Source: Breznakia pachnodae
GTDB taxonomy: Bacteria > Bacillota_I > Bacilli_A > Erysipelotrichales > Erysipelotrichaceae
Length of the DNA: 64,000 nt
Direction: 5' to 3'
Assembly (NCBI RefSeq): GCF_030814225.1
Contig: NZ_JAUSUR010000002.1
Span: forward strand, 1-64,000
Each line of letters starts with the position of its first letter. Within the stretch, counting starts at the first letter, position 1. Both the position numbers and the translations under genes were made by a program. Shown here piece after piece: positions 17,320 through 26,370 of the stretch. The notes beneath the pieces are model-generated. The model was not told the DNA's origin and searched no databases. It saw nothing but the letters and a program-made list of their open reading frames with translations.

Positions 17320-17919
17320 ATGGAATTTGCTGTTATTATAACAATCGTTGCAATTGTAGTTTTTTCACTAGGAACGTATTTATTAAAAAAGTTTAGATTT
17401 AAAAAATTAGTAATATTACTTCAGAGTCAACAATTTGAAGAATTTGATAAACTAGTTGATAAGTTTTCTACTCGTTATCTGTTTCCAAGATTCAATCTTG
17501 AATACATGAAATTGAACTCTTACATCTTACGTGTAGATGAAAAGAAAATTGAAGAAACATTTGATGCTCTATTTACATTAAGAATGTCAAAAGCTCAAAA
17601 AGAAGATGTATACATGAAAGCATTCAATTACTATGTAAGTATTGAAAGTGCTTCAAAGACAAAAGAGATTATTGAAGTTATTGAAGAATTTGATAACGAA
17701 GCGATGAGAAAAGAAGCTCGTACAATTTATGATATCTTTATCTTAAAACGTAGTAACTACATCGAAGACATGGAAGCTGCATTAGCTGACCAAGATGATG
17801 ATGAAAAAGGAATCAATGAATACCTTCTATCAGTTCAATACAAAAATAAAGGTGATAAGAAGAAATCAAAAGAATACCTGGAATTATCCAAGAAACATTT
17901 AAATCCAGAAGATGTATAA
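17320..17919 (+). CDS. Hypothetical membrane-anchored protein
   Basis: I do not recognise this 199-aa protein. A single N-terminal membrane helix (residues 3-22) is followed by a basic stop-transfer stretch (KKFRFKK) and a mostly helical, charged cytoplasmic domain. The repeated pattern of helices (FEEFDKLVDKF, KIEETFDALF, KYLELSKKH-like ends) looks like a TPR-type or similar alpha-solenoid, but no family is named. The C-terminal part is rich in Lys, Asp and Glu. AAGGAG lies 8 bp before the ATG. It is a single-gene transcript closed by a terminator. Confidence 0.7.
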   Translation: MEFAVIITIVAIVVFSLGTYLLKKFRFKKLVILLQSQQFEEFDKLVDKFSTRYLFPRFNLEYMKLNSYILRVDEKKIEETFDALFTLRMSKAQKEDVYMKAFNYYVSIESASKTKEIIEVIEEFDNEAMRKEARTIYDIFILKRSNYIEDMEAALADQDDDEKGINEYLLSVQYKNKGDKKKSKEYLELSKKHLNPEDV

Positions 17920-17932
17920 GCAATATACAGAT

Positions 17933-17967
17933 AAAGCGCTATGACACAAAAGTCATAACGCTTTTTT
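17933..17967. terminator. Bidirectional terminator
   Basis: AAAGCGCTATGAC pairs with GTCATAACGCTTT (one mismatch) and a T-run follows on the + strand. It lies between convergent genes. Confidence 0.8.
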
Positions 17968-18844
17968 AATAGTAATATGTGCCATCAATGCGAATAGTTG
18001 CACTTCCACCAAAAAGAACTTTATTGTCTTTCATAGATAGGTAGATACTATTGAACACTCGATTTTCTCCACCTTGTTCAATGATGCAGTCGTTACCGTC
18101 CCACAACTTATTCTTAAGCATATAGTATCCAAAAGCACTATTTCCAGAACCTGTTGCTGGATCTTCAAGATAACCAAACTTTGGTGCAAACACTCTTGTA
18201 TGAGCAATACACTCTGGGTTCTCTGTATCCTTAGTAAATATTAAAATAATATCAATCTCATTTTGTATACAAAATGATTGTAGCTTCTGCTCATCTGGGA
18301 ATATGGATACTTCGGTTGCTAGTTCATTCAAAGGAACGATAAGAGTACGTAATCCCGCATCAATCAAATCAATTGAATGATTTAAATGTAAATCATCAAC
18401 TGTAAGCCCTAGATTATCCGCAATTACCTCTCTACTAATATCACTACCTATATATTTTGGTTCAGGCGCACTAATTAGTACTGTATCATTCTCAAGCATT
18501 CGATTATAAACAGTAAGTTTCCCTTTCTTGTTTGTTTGTATCTCTATTTCACTTTGATTCCAAAGGTCCAGAGTATCCTTAATTAAGCTATATATACAAG
18601 CAATCGTTCCATGACCACAAAAGTCCACTTCACATTCTGAGGAATAATACGTAAGAAAAATACTATCCTCTTTATGCTCACAGTAAATTACTTCTGAAAC
18701 AAATCCCTTGTGTTGTTTAGCAATATCCAGCATTTCATTGTCACCTAATGTCTGGTCTGTATCAAGATAGATACAAGCAGCAGGATTACCTAATGAGTTC
18801 TTTGATGTAAATGCATCTATTTTTTTATATTTATATGTGTTCAT
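17966..18844 (-). CDS. PhzF family isomerase-like protein
   Basis: A PhzF/DAP-epimerase-fold protein of 292 aa. The family opening is clear (IDAFTSKNSLGNPAAC, with a catalytic-type Glu in FVSEVIYCEH near residue 51), as are CEVDFCGHGTIA near 76 and EDPATGSGNSAFGYYML near 223. PhzF proteins act as isomerases on small amino- or hydroxy-acids, but most have no known substrate. A second, distinct PhzF gene is at 61121. GGAAG precedes the ATG. It appears to be transcribed alone. Confidence 0.9.
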   Translation of the reverse strand: MNTYKYKKIDAFTSKNSLGNPAACIYLDTDQTLGDNEMLDIAKQHKGFVSEVIYCEHKEDSIFLTYYSSECEVDFCGHGTIACIYSLIKDTLDLWNQSEIEIQTNKKGKLTVYNRMLENDTVLISAPEPKYIGSDISREVIADNLGLTVDDLHLNHSIDLIDAGLRTLIVPLNELATEVSIFPDEQKLQSFCIQNEIDIILIFTKDTENPECIAHTRVFAPKFGYLEDPATGSGNSAFGYYMLKNKLWDGNDCIIEQGGENRVFNSIYLSMKDNKVLFGGSATIRIDGTYYY

Positions 18845-18890
18845 AGTTCTTCTTCCTTTTATTCATTAAGTTTATCACAGAGTATCGATG

Positions 18891-18919
18891 AAAACAAAAA
18901 AGCCGCGCTTAGCGACTTT
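18891..18919 (-). terminator. Terminator after the GatZ-like gene
   Basis: AAAGCCGC and GCGACTTT form a stem (one mismatch), with a T-rich tail on the minus strand, directly after the stop at 18925. Confidence 0.8.
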
Positions 18920-18924
18920 CTATA

Positions 18925-20241
18925 TTAGAATAAATCTTTTTGATTTGTTGCGTATAAGTATTCATCAATATTGTTGATGACACGATCACGAATAAGATCT
19001 TCAGGATTATTATCCAACTCTCCTTCTCTTACTTTTGTATATTGAATCGGCATATACTGACTTAATAAGTTAAGAGGTATTCCATCTTTTAGGTTTTCAA
19101 TTAATACTGCAATTGATGCTTCAATTTCATCATATTGCATGTAATAACGAGAACGGTCTGAAAAAGAATATTTTCTCTTAATTCTAATTTCATTTTCAGT
19201 TCCAGTATAGTATTTATCCCATTTACCAGGATTCTTTACCATTACATCATCTAATACGTTAATGAAGTTACTTGTTTTTACATCTGTATTATAGTATAGT
19301 TCTTCTTCAATACGAGCAAGAGCAAATAATGCTTCACGAGCCATAAACGTTAATCCTGGACCAACCTTTAAGATTCCTACTCCATCTTCTACCAATTCTT
19401 TTAATTTTTCTTTGGTTTGATAATCACTTGAGTGACCTTCATAAATCAAGTTTGGATAGTTATCGATTTCAGCCATTAAATCTTTAGCTTTTTCACGATC
19501 ATATTCTGTACATCCAGCATCTTTTTCTTCAATTCCAGGTTGTACAACAAATGCAATTACATTTTCCCATGCATCTTCTAATCCACTTTCCTTGAATGCT
19601 TTTTCGAATACTGCTTGTGTAGCTTTGAAATCTGCAACACTTGTAACTTGCATTCCTTCTCCATCACCTTGGATTCCTCCAGGAATCGGCACTTCACTAC
19701 CTACAATATATACTGGGTGAATTGCAGTTGGATCTTTTTTCAATAATTCATGATAAGTTTCTTCAGCAACTGTTGCCAGACGTACTCCTCTTTGAGCAAT
19801 TACTTCATCACTCAAACGAACATCTGGATCATCATCTGCAACTTTCATACTTGTATCAATATGAATCTTAGTGAATCCTGCACCTACATATGCACGAATT
19901 AAATCTTCTGCATTTTTCATTGCTTCTGCTTCTGGTAGGTGTGTCCAAGTTAATGGTCCTAAGTGGTCACCACCTAAGAATAGTTTACTTGTATCATAAT
20001 CATATTGTTTTGCGACTTCTAACACAAAGTTTTTAAAATCGATTGGTTTCATTCCTGTGTATCCACCAAATTGATCACTTTGGTTTGCAGTACTTTCAAT
20101 TAGTACACAAGAGTTATCTTGTTTTCCTCTTTTGATTACTGCTTCTATTACATATTTATTAGCACTACATGCTGAATAGATTCCTACTGGTTGTTTGGCT
20201 TTTTGCTTTACAACTAATTCCTTTAACGGGTTCTTGTTCAT
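18925..20241 (-). CDS. gatZ: GatZ/KbaZ-like tagatose-bisphosphate aldolase subunit
   Basis: A 438-aa protein of the GatZ/KbaZ family. In enterobacteria it is described as the non-catalytic partner that stabilises the class II aldolase GatY or KbaY acting on tagatose-1,6-bisphosphate. Family features are GIYSACSANKYVIEAVIKR near residue 21, ESTANQSDQFGGYTGM near 49, LGGDHLGPLTWTH near 89 and GPGLTFMAREALFALA near 296. No gatY/kbaY lies in this window. The protein may therefore work with a distant partner or have its own activity. A PfkB kinase at 24631 would supply the bisphosphate. GGAGG precedes the ATG by 7 bp. Confidence 0.85.
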   Translation of the reverse strand: MNKNPLKELVVKQKAKQPVGIYSACSANKYVIEAVIKRGKQDNSCVLIESTANQSDQFGGYTGMKPIDFKNFVLEVAKQYDYDTSKLFLGGDHLGPLTWTHLPEAEAMKNAEDLIRAYVGAGFTKIHIDTSMKVADDDPDVRLSDEVIAQRGVRLATVAEETYHELLKKDPTAIHPVYIVGSEVPIPGGIQGDGEGMQVTSVADFKATQAVFEKAFKESGLEDAWENVIAFVVQPGIEEKDAGCTEYDREKAKDLMAEIDNYPNLIYEGHSSDYQTKEKLKELVEDGVGILKVGPGLTFMAREALFALARIEEELYYNTDVKTSNFINVLDDVMVKNPGKWDKYYTGTENEIRIKRKYSFSDRSRYYMQYDEIEASIAVLIENLKDGIPLNLLSQYMPIQYTKVREGELDNNPEDLIRDRVINNIDEYLYATNQKDLF

Positions 20242-20362
20242 ACATAATCCTCCTATTTACATTTGTATTATAGCACCAAGTAAGGGTATCCGCATCGATT
20301 GTCCTCAACTTTAATAATTAAGATAAATAAAACATTCAAAAAGACAAAACATTGATATCTCA

Positions 20363-20391
20363 TTTCAAATTTTGGGTTTTCGTTTTATAAT
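20363..20391 (+). promoter_or_regulatory. Promoter of the RpiR-type regulator
   Basis: TTTCAA (20363-20368), 17-bp spacer, TATAAT (20386-20391), just upstream of the ribosome site. Confidence 0.6.
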
Positions 20392-20410
20392 AACTATATG
20401 AGGTATGCCT

Positions 20411-21136
20411 ATGAATATTAATCAAACATCGCTTACAGATACTGAAAATCTTATTATGAATACTATCTGGAAATATGTAGAGAAAAAAGAAAAAGTGAAT
20501 GTATCAAAAGTAGCTGAAGAATGCTTTGTTTCAAAGGCTACTATAATTAAGTTAAGTAAAAAACTTGGATACTCTGGATATAGTGAAATGTTTTATATGA
20601 TGCTTGCATCTAGAAAGAATGATTACTCACTGCCAACCAATGATATTGATGCATTATTTTCTGATGACTCTCAGGATTTATACATTCAGATGATTAGTGA
20701 ATTACTGCGTTACTATCAAAATGAAAAGATTCTGGTTGATTCCTTAGGTTTTTGTGATGCAGCTCGTGATTATATTATTCAGAAATTATTAGTGTTTAAT
20801 TTTAATGCGAATTTCTGTTATCATTTTGAGGCATTCAGCAACCCTAGTTTCCATTCTGGATTATATATTGTATTATCAGAGTCTGGTGCCAGAGGTGAAA
20901 TCTTAGAAAAGATGAGTAGAGCAAAAGAAAATGGTTTTAATATCATTGCCTTTACTACTGATAATGATTCACCAGTTGCAAAGATGGCACACACTTCAAT
21001 TGAAATCAAAAGTGTTCGCTCAGGCGCACATCATTATGAACCTAACTTATTTACAGCGAAGATTATGATTTTTATGGAGATGGTTTTAAGTTCCTACTCT
21101 AAACGTTTTATGTCGGATGAGCCAAAGAGTAAATAA
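20411..21136 (+). CDS. RpiR/MurR family regulator (GlvR-like)
   Basis: A 241-aa transcription regulator with an N-terminal helix-turn-helix (VSKVAEECFVSKATIIKLSKKLGYSGYSEM, about residues 30-60) and a C-terminal SIS sugar-phosphate sensor (about 95-235; VLSESGARGEILEKMSRAKENGFNIIAFT). It immediately precedes a maltose-type PTS and a GH4 phospho-alpha-glucosidase, the same combination as the glvA-glvR-glvC genes of Bacillus, where the RpiR-type GlvR controls the operon. I chose the second ATG (20411) because GAGG lies 7 bp before it and only 1 bp before the first. Confidence 0.85.
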   Translation: MNINQTSLTDTENLIMNTIWKYVEKKEKVNVSKVAEECFVSKATIIKLSKKLGYSGYSEMFYMMLASRKNDYSLPTNDIDALFSDDSQDLYIQMISELLRYYQNEKILVDSLGFCDAARDYIIQKLLVFNFNANFCYHFEAFSNPSFHSGLYIVLSESGARGEILEKMSRAKENGFNIIAFTTDNDSPVAKMAHTSIEIKSVRSGAHHYEPNLFTAKIMIFMEMVLSSYSKRFMSDEPKSK

Positions 21137-21167
21137 AGTCACTTGAGGTTTACTAAGTTCACAAAGC

Positions 21168-21203
21168 AGCCAATTCTATTGTTGGAAATAGAATTGGCTT
21201 TTA
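21168..21203 (+). terminator. Terminator between regulator and maltose PTS genes
   Basis: A perfect 13-bp stem (AGCCAATTCTATT with its complement, 6-nt loop) followed by TTTT. Only 49 bp separate it from the EIIBC start, so the operon promoter must overlap it or transcription must read through. Confidence 0.8.
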
Positions 21204-21207
21204 TAAT
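21179..21207 (+). promoter_or_regulatory. Possible promoter overlapping the terminator
   Basis: TATAAT at 21202-21207 sits in the terminator tail, with a weak TTGTTG 17 bp upstream in the hairpin loop and arm. This would start the maltose operon transcript just after the hairpin. Confidence 0.35.
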
Positions 21208-21252
21208 GGGGTTATACATAAGTCGACGATGTATCATAAAGGAGAGAAATGT

Positions 21253-22794
21253 ATGAAAGCAAAGTTTTTGGAATTAATGAATAAATTCTCTAGATCAATG
21301 ACCGTACCAGTAATGTATCTTGCAGTTATGGGTACAGCGATTGCTCTAGCAACTATTTTACAATTAGAGTTTATGCCTGAACCAGTTGCCTTCGTTGGAA
21401 GCTTAATTAAATCAATGATGGATGCAATGTTAAATAACTTATCTTTGATTTTCTGTGTAGGATTGAGTGTTACCTTAGCCAAAACAAAAAAGGTGGATGC
21501 TGCACTGATTTCAATTATCGTTTATTTAATGTTCTTGGCAGTGAATAACACATGGTTATCATCTCAGGGACTTCTTGCAGAAGCTGGTGAGATGGGATTA
21601 TTTGGAACTGGACAAGGAGTTGTACTAGGATTTCAGGTAACTGATATGGGAGTATTCCTGGGAATGATTCTTGGTTGTCTTACAGCATATGTATTTAATC
21701 GCTTTGGAACAAAAGAATTTAGTGATATGTTTCGTATCTATGGTGGATCAAGATTTGCGTTTATTGTAATGATTCCTGTAGTTCTTGTATTAGCAATTGC
21801 AGTTTCTTATATTTGGCCATATGTAAATAATGGTATTACAGCTACTACACAATTTATGAAAGATGCAGGCCCACTTGGTGTATTTGCCTATGCATTTGGA
21901 AACCGTTTCCTTATTCCTACTGGATTACACCATATGTTATGGATGCCATTCAGCTTCACTGGATTTGGTGGTACAGCAGAAATCGCTGGTACAATCTATC
22001 AAGGTGCAGCAAATATTTTCTATGCGGAAATGGCAAATCCTTCAGTAATTACAGCTATTGATGAGTCTGTACGTTTCGCTACATTTGGATTCGCAAAAGC
22101 GTTTGGGGTAATTGGTATCGCACTTGCATTTATCTATACCGCAAAACCAGAAAACAGAAAAGCTACGATCAGTATGTTATTACCTGCGGTGTTTGTTGCG
22201 GCAGTTGCTGGTATTACCGAGCCATTTGACTTTATGTTTATCTTTATATCACCATTCTTATGGCTGATACATGGATTACTAACTGGGTTATTTGAGATGC
22301 TGTTATGGATACTAGGCTCACGAACATTTATGATTTACGGTCTGTTAGATATGTTTATATCCAACCTGCCAATAGATCCAAGCTTAACTAAAATTTATAT
22401 CTTCTTGATTATGGGTGTTATCGGAATCGTTGTATGGTTCTTAGTATTTACATTCTTTATTAAGAGGTTTGATATTAAAACTCCAGGCCGTGAGTTAATC
22501 GCCGACAATGGAATGACATTTGGTGAAGATGCAATCGAAGGATCTTCATGGACAGATGATATTATGGTTATTACTGAAGGTGTTGGTGGTGCTGATAATA
22601 TCAAAGGTATTGAGAATTGCTTTACTCGTTTACGTTTAGAAGTAGCTGATTTGTCTTTGGTCAATGAAGAAAAAATTAAAGAAGCAAATTGTAAGGGTGT
22701 TGTGATAAAGGGGAATGTTGTTCAAGTCATCATTGGAATGAAAGTTCCAGATGTATGTGAAGAGATGAAACAAATACTAGGAAGAGAGGATTAG
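21253..22794 (+). CDS. PTS EIIBC, maltose/alpha-glucoside type
   Basis: A glucose-superfamily permease of 513 aa that would import maltose or another alpha-glucoside and phosphorylate it. The EIIC part (about residues 1-430) has about ten helices, with IPTGLHHMLWMPFSF near 232 and GITEPFDFMFIF near 320. The EIIB domain (about 440-513) has its phospho-Cys in GIENCFTRLRLE. No EIIA is fused; one is encoded two genes downstream. The ATG at 21253 has GGAGAG 6 bp upstream; the longer frame starts within the leader. The adjoining GH4 alpha-glucosidase and RpiR regulator support a maltose role. Confidence 0.9.
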   Translation: MKAKFLELMNKFSRSMTVPVMYLAVMGTAIALATILQLEFMPEPVAFVGSLIKSMMDAMLNNLSLIFCVGLSVTLAKTKKVDAALISIIVYLMFLAVNNTWLSSQGLLAEAGEMGLFGTGQGVVLGFQVTDMGVFLGMILGCLTAYVFNRFGTKEFSDMFRIYGGSRFAFIVMIPVVLVLAIAVSYIWPYVNNGITATTQFMKDAGPLGVFAYAFGNRFLIPTGLHHMLWMPFSFTGFGGTAEIAGTIYQGAANIFYAEMANPSVITAIDESVRFATFGFAKAFGVIGIALAFIYTAKPENRKATISMLLPAVFVAAVAGITEPFDFMFIFISPFLWLIHGLLTGLFEMLLWILGSRTFMIYGLLDMFISNLPIDPSLTKIYIFLIMGVIGIVVWFLVFTFFIKRFDIKTPGRELIADNGMTFGEDAIEGSSWTDDIMVITEGVGGADNIKGIENCFTRLRLEVADLSLVNEEKIKEANCKGVVIKGNVVQVIIGMKVPDVCEEMKQILGRED

Positions 22795-22795
22795 T

Positions 22796-24133
22796 ATGAA
22801 TAAGTATTCAATTTGTATTGTGGGAGGTGCCAGTCGCTATACGCCTGATATGCTGACAATGTTATGCAATCAGAAGGACCGCTTCCCATTAAGAAAAATC
22901 GTATTATATGACAATGAAGAAGAACGTCAGAACTTGATGGGTAAATATACAGAAGTATTGTTTAAAGATTATTATCCAGAAGTAGAAGAGATTGTATATA
23001 CAACAGATGCGAAAGAAGCATTCAGTGATATTGACTTTGCTCTTATGCAAATTCGTGCAGGTCGTTTAGAAATGCGTGAATCGGATGAAAAGATTGCAAT
23101 GAAACATGGCTGTCTTGGTCAAGAAACATGTGGTCCTGGAGGATTTGCTTATGGAATGAGAAGCGTTCCAGCAGTAGTAGATATCATTAAAGAGATTCGC
23201 AAGTATTCTCCGGATTCATGGATTCTGAACTACTCGAATCCTGCAGCAATTGTTGCGGAAGCAACAAAGCGTATATTTAAGGATGACCATAAAATCATTA
23301 ACATCTGTGATATGCCAATCGCCATCATGGATATGTATGCAAATGTATTGGGTAAAACCAGAAAAGATTTTGAACCTCGATACTTTGGTTTGAATCACTT
23401 TGGATGGTTTACAAATATCTATGATGCGAAAACTGGACACGATTATTTACCTGAATTAAGAGAAATCTTAAAAGAACCAGTTGAATTTAAAACCGAAGCA
23501 TTGTTTGAAGAACCATCTTGGAAATCAACATTTAACTTTATGAGTCAAATGATTAGAGACTATGATGAGTATCTGCCAAACACGTATCTTCAATATTATT
23601 TATATCCAAATAAAATGTATAAGAAATCTGATCCTGACTATACTCGTGCAAATGAAGTTATGGATGGAAATGAAAAGATTACTTATGAACATTTAGAAAA
23701 AGTCGTTGAATTAGGTCGTATCAAGGGTTCTGAGTATGATGTTGATCCTGATGCAGGATGTCATGCGGAATATATAGTAGATTTGGCGACTGCATTAGCC
23801 AACAACACAAAAGAAATATTCCTAATTATTACAGAAAACAAAGGTTCTATTGAAAACCTTGATCGTAATATGATGGTAGAAATTCCTTGTCGTGTTGGAG
23901 TACATGGTGTAGAACCATTAACCGTTGGTGAAGTTCCAACGTTCTATAAAGGAATGATTGAAAACCAGTATGCATATGAGAAACTAACTGTAGATGCATA
24001 TATGGAAGGAAGTTATCAAAAAGCAATGAAAGCATTAGTATTAAATCGTGCGGTTATAAATACTGATGTGGCCAGAGCTTTACTAGATGATTACATTGTT
24101 GCCAACAAGGGATATTGGCCAGAATTAAAATGA
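22796..24133 (+). CDS. malH: GH4 6-phospho-alpha-glucosidase (maltose-6'-phosphate glucosidase)
   Basis: A NAD- and metal-dependent glycosidase of family GH4 that cleaves maltose-6'-phosphate and similar phospho-alpha-glucosides. The N-terminal Rossmann motif is IVGGASRYTPDM. The metal and acid residues lie in NICDMPIAIM near 170; CDMP marks the alpha-specific branch, while the beta-specific branch usually has CNVP. NHFGWFTNIYD near 200 carries the second metal ligand, a His. At 445 aa it is full length. It starts 1 bp after the EIIBC stop and overlaps the EIIA start (ATGA). The symbol is a functional guess by similarity to MalH/GlvA. Confidence 0.92.
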   Translation: MNKYSICIVGGASRYTPDMLTMLCNQKDRFPLRKIVLYDNEEERQNLMGKYTEVLFKDYYPEVEEIVYTTDAKEAFSDIDFALMQIRAGRLEMRESDEKIAMKHGCLGQETCGPGGFAYGMRSVPAVVDIIKEIRKYSPDSWILNYSNPAAIVAEATKRIFKDDHKIINICDMPIAIMDMYANVLGKTRKDFEPRYFGLNHFGWFTNIYDAKTGHDYLPELREILKEPVEFKTEALFEEPSWKSTFNFMSQMIRDYDEYLPNTYLQYYLYPNKMYKKSDPDYTRANEVMDGNEKITYEHLEKVVELGRIKGSEYDVDPDAGCHAEYIVDLATALANNTKEIFLIITENKGSIENLDRNMMVEIPCRVGVHGVEPLTVGEVPTFYKGMIENQYAYEKLTVDAYMEGSYQKAMKALVLNRAVINTDVARALLDDYIVANKGYWPELK

Positions 24134-24603
24134 TAAATCCTTTTAAGAAAAAAGATACTTCATTTACTTCCCCAGTACGTGGTAAACTTGTACCATTAAG
24201 TGAAGTCAATGATGAAGTGTTCGCTACAGGAATGATGGGTTGTGGTTTTGCCATTATTCCTGAACATGGCGATTTATATGCACCATTTGATGCAACAATG
24301 AAAGCAATCTTTCCAACTGGACATGCTTATGGAATTGCTGGTAAAGATGGTCTTGAGACTCTTATCCATATTGGTGTAGATACTGTATCACTAAATGGTG
24401 AAGGATTCTCATCTTATGTAACCCAAGGTGAGAGTATTAAACAAAACCAAAAAATAGGATCATTTGATATTGAGTTTATTAAGCACAATAATCTTGATCC
24501 AATTGTAATCATTTTATTTCCTAACTTATCTGAAGTTACTGTAAACAATCTTCAGGAACTAGTTAAGGAAAACCAAGTAATTTCAATTCAATACAAAGCA
24601 TAA
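24130..24603 (+). CDS. PTS EIIA, glucose family
   Basis: A 157-aa soluble phosphocarrier for the preceding EIIBC. Conserved features are SPVRGKLVPLSEVNDEVFATGMMGCGFAI near the start, YAPFDATM, the His of GHAYGI and the active His in ETLIHIGVDTV near residue 87. The ATG overlaps the GH4 stop as ATGA, giving coupled translation; a longer frame begins at an internal TTG without support. It is the second free glucose-type EIIA in the window and either may serve both EIIBC proteins. Confidence 0.9.
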   Translation: MINPFKKKDTSFTSPVRGKLVPLSEVNDEVFATGMMGCGFAIIPEHGDLYAPFDATMKAIFPTGHAYGIAGKDGLETLIHIGVDTVSLNGEGFSSYVTQGESIKQNQKIGSFDIEFIKHNNLDPIVIILFPNLSEVTVNNLQELVKENQVISIQYKA

Positions 24604-24604
24604 G

Positions 24605-24630
24605 AAAGCTGCAAATAAATGCAGCTTTTT
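24605..24630. terminator. Bidirectional terminator
   Basis: AAAGCTGCA and TGCAGCTTT form a stem followed by TT on the + strand. It lies between the convergent maltose operon and the PfkB-ended mannose-family operon. Confidence 0.85.
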
Positions 24631-25557
24631 CTATATTTCTCCTATTTTTACTTGTTTCATTAAGGATTCAATCATCTCAAACTCTGGGGCAATTGTTCCT
24701 TTGGTTGTCACTGCTGCACTACTAGTAGCAGCACATAAGCGAATCATTTCTTCTAACTCATATTTATGTTCGTATGCATATGCCAATGCTGCCACAAGCG
24801 CATCACCAGCACCCACAGTAGAAGCAACTTCTACTGACAGTGGCTCTGCTTTCATTGCAGTATCTTTGGTCACATAAATTGAACCATTCTCACCCATTGA
24901 TACAATCACTTGTTCAACTCCATCATGAATCCATTTACGTGCGTACTCTACAATTACTTCTTCATCATATGTTTCTTCCATCTGATAATACTGACATAAC
25001 TCAAACACATTGGGTTTAATAATCGTAGGTAATGCTTTTACACCTTCTTTAAACAGTTCTCCATCTGCATCTAACAACGTGGTTACTCGTTTTTCTTTCA
25101 TCTTAAGAATTAACCCTTTATAATAACTAGTTGGTGTTCCCTCTGGTACACTTCCACTAATTACTAGTAAATCACCTTCTTCAATTTCCTGATTCAATAT
25201 CTTAATTAAGTTATCCAGTATCTTGTTATCTACTTTGAATCCTGGCTCGTTAATCTCAGTCAAACTATCTGCAGTTACAATTTTAGTATTCGTACGTAAT
25301 CCTCCATTCACCTTGATTGGATATAATTCAATGCCAAAGTCATTCAGTTCCCTTTGAATAAACTGGCCATTTTCACCAGGTAGAAAGGTAATACATTTAC
25401 TTTTGCAGGATAAGTTACTTAATGTCTTAGAGACATTAAGTCCTTTTCCTTCACTTGTTAGAATAATATTATCTAAACGATTTAGTTTCTTTATATGAAA
25501 CTCTTGGATAAATCCTGTTTTATCAATCGCAGGATTCATTGTTAGTGTAATAATCAT
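24631..25557 (-). CDS. PfkB family sugar-phosphate kinase (1-phosphofructokinase/tagatose-6-phosphate kinase type)
   Basis: A 308-aa ribokinase-fold kinase of the LacC/FruK branch, which phosphorylates tagatose-6-phosphate or fructose-1-phosphate to a bisphosphate. Signatures are TMNPAIDKTGFI at the start, GKGLNVSKTL near 38 and the C-terminal ATP/anion-hole motif VASTVGAGDALVAAL near 245, with catalytic Asp in GAGD. It is the last gene of the mannose-family PTS operon and starts 9 bp after IID. With the GatZ-like protein at 18925 it suggests the tagatose-bisphosphate route. The exact substrate is unproven. Confidence 0.88.
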   Translation of the reverse strand: MIITLTMNPAIDKTGFIQEFHIKKLNRLDNIILTSEGKGLNVSKTLSNLSCKSKCITFLPGENGQFIQRELNDFGIELYPIKVNGGLRTNTKIVTADSLTEINEPGFKVDNKILDNLIKILNQEIEEGDLLVISGSVPEGTPTSYYKGLILKMKEKRVTTLLDADGELFKEGVKALPTIIKPNVFELCQYYQMEETYDEEVIVEYARKWIHDGVEQVIVSMGENGSIYVTKDTAMKAEPLSVEVASTVGAGDALVAALAYAYEHKYELEEMIRLCAATSSAAVTTKGTIAPEFEMIESLMKQVKIGEI

Positions 25558-25566
25558 GAAGATTTT

Positions 25567-26370
25567 TTATAGAACTCCAAAGTATGTAAGTGCAATTGTT
25601 AGAATCATGATTCCTATAATCGTTGCGGCTGCATGATTTCCATTGTTTTTCTTCAACCAGCGATACACTAGGAATGTAATGAATAATCCAAGGAAGTTTG
25701 GCATAATCTTATCTAACATTTCCTGTACTTCAATCACGTTCTCACCAGCTGTTACAGTTAATGGAACAGTTACTTTAACTGATGTTGCAATCAACGATCC
25801 AACAACCATTAATCCTAAAACATTTGCCATATTAGAGATTCTTTTAATGATGTCATTATCAGAATTGTTTTGTAGGAAGTCTAATCCTTTTTCGTATCCA
25901 TAAACAACTCCATAGTAACGACCACCAATGTTAATAATATTGTATAAAACAAACATTAGAATTGGTCCAATAATACTTCCATTCAACGCTAAAGCAGCAC
26001 CAACACTACCAATGATTGGAACCCATGTAAATTTTACTAAACTGTCTCCTAGTCCTGCTAATGGACCCATCAGTCCAGTCTTAAGTGCCGCAATTGAATC
26101 CTTATCTTCAGGACCTGTTTTCTCTTCCATTGCTGCTGCAATACCAAGAATAATCGCATTTCCATTTACATGTGAATTATAGAATACCGATTCACGTTTC
26201 ATTGCGTCTTTTAACGCTTCCTCATCTTCTGCATATATCTTTTTTAATGCTGGAGCAAGTGCTCTCATGAAACCTACCCCTTGCATTGATTCATAATTTA
26301 GAGTTAAACGCACGGTATTCAATCTAAAGAATAATTTATTTAAATCCTTTTTATTTAATTTATTTGCCAT
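25567..26370 (-). CDS. PTS EIID, mannose family (operon 1)
   Basis: Membrane component of a mannose-superfamily permease, 267 aa. The family pattern is clear: FRLNTVRLTLNYESMQGVGFMRALAPAL near residue 15, FYNSHVNGNAIILGIAAAMEE near 65, and GPLAGLGDSLVKFTWVPI near 105, followed by C-terminal membrane helices. It works with the IIC encoded just upstream; the start overlaps the IIC stop (TAATG), which supports a fixed IIC:IID ratio. The substrate is probably an amino sugar or keto sugar given the partner kinase. Confidence 0.92.
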   Translation of the reverse strand: MANKLNKKDLNKLFFRLNTVRLTLNYESMQGVGFMRALAPALKKIYAEDEEALKDAMKRESVFYNSHVNGNAIILGIAAAMEEKTGPEDKDSIAALKTGLMGPLAGLGDSLVKFTWVPIIGSVGAALALNGSIIGPILMFVLYNIINIGGRYYGVVYGYEKGLDFLQNNSDNDIIKRISNMANVLGLMVVGSLIATSVKVTVPLTVTAGENVIEVQEMLDKIMPNFLGLFITFLVYRWLKKNNGNHAAATIIGIMILTIALTYFGVL

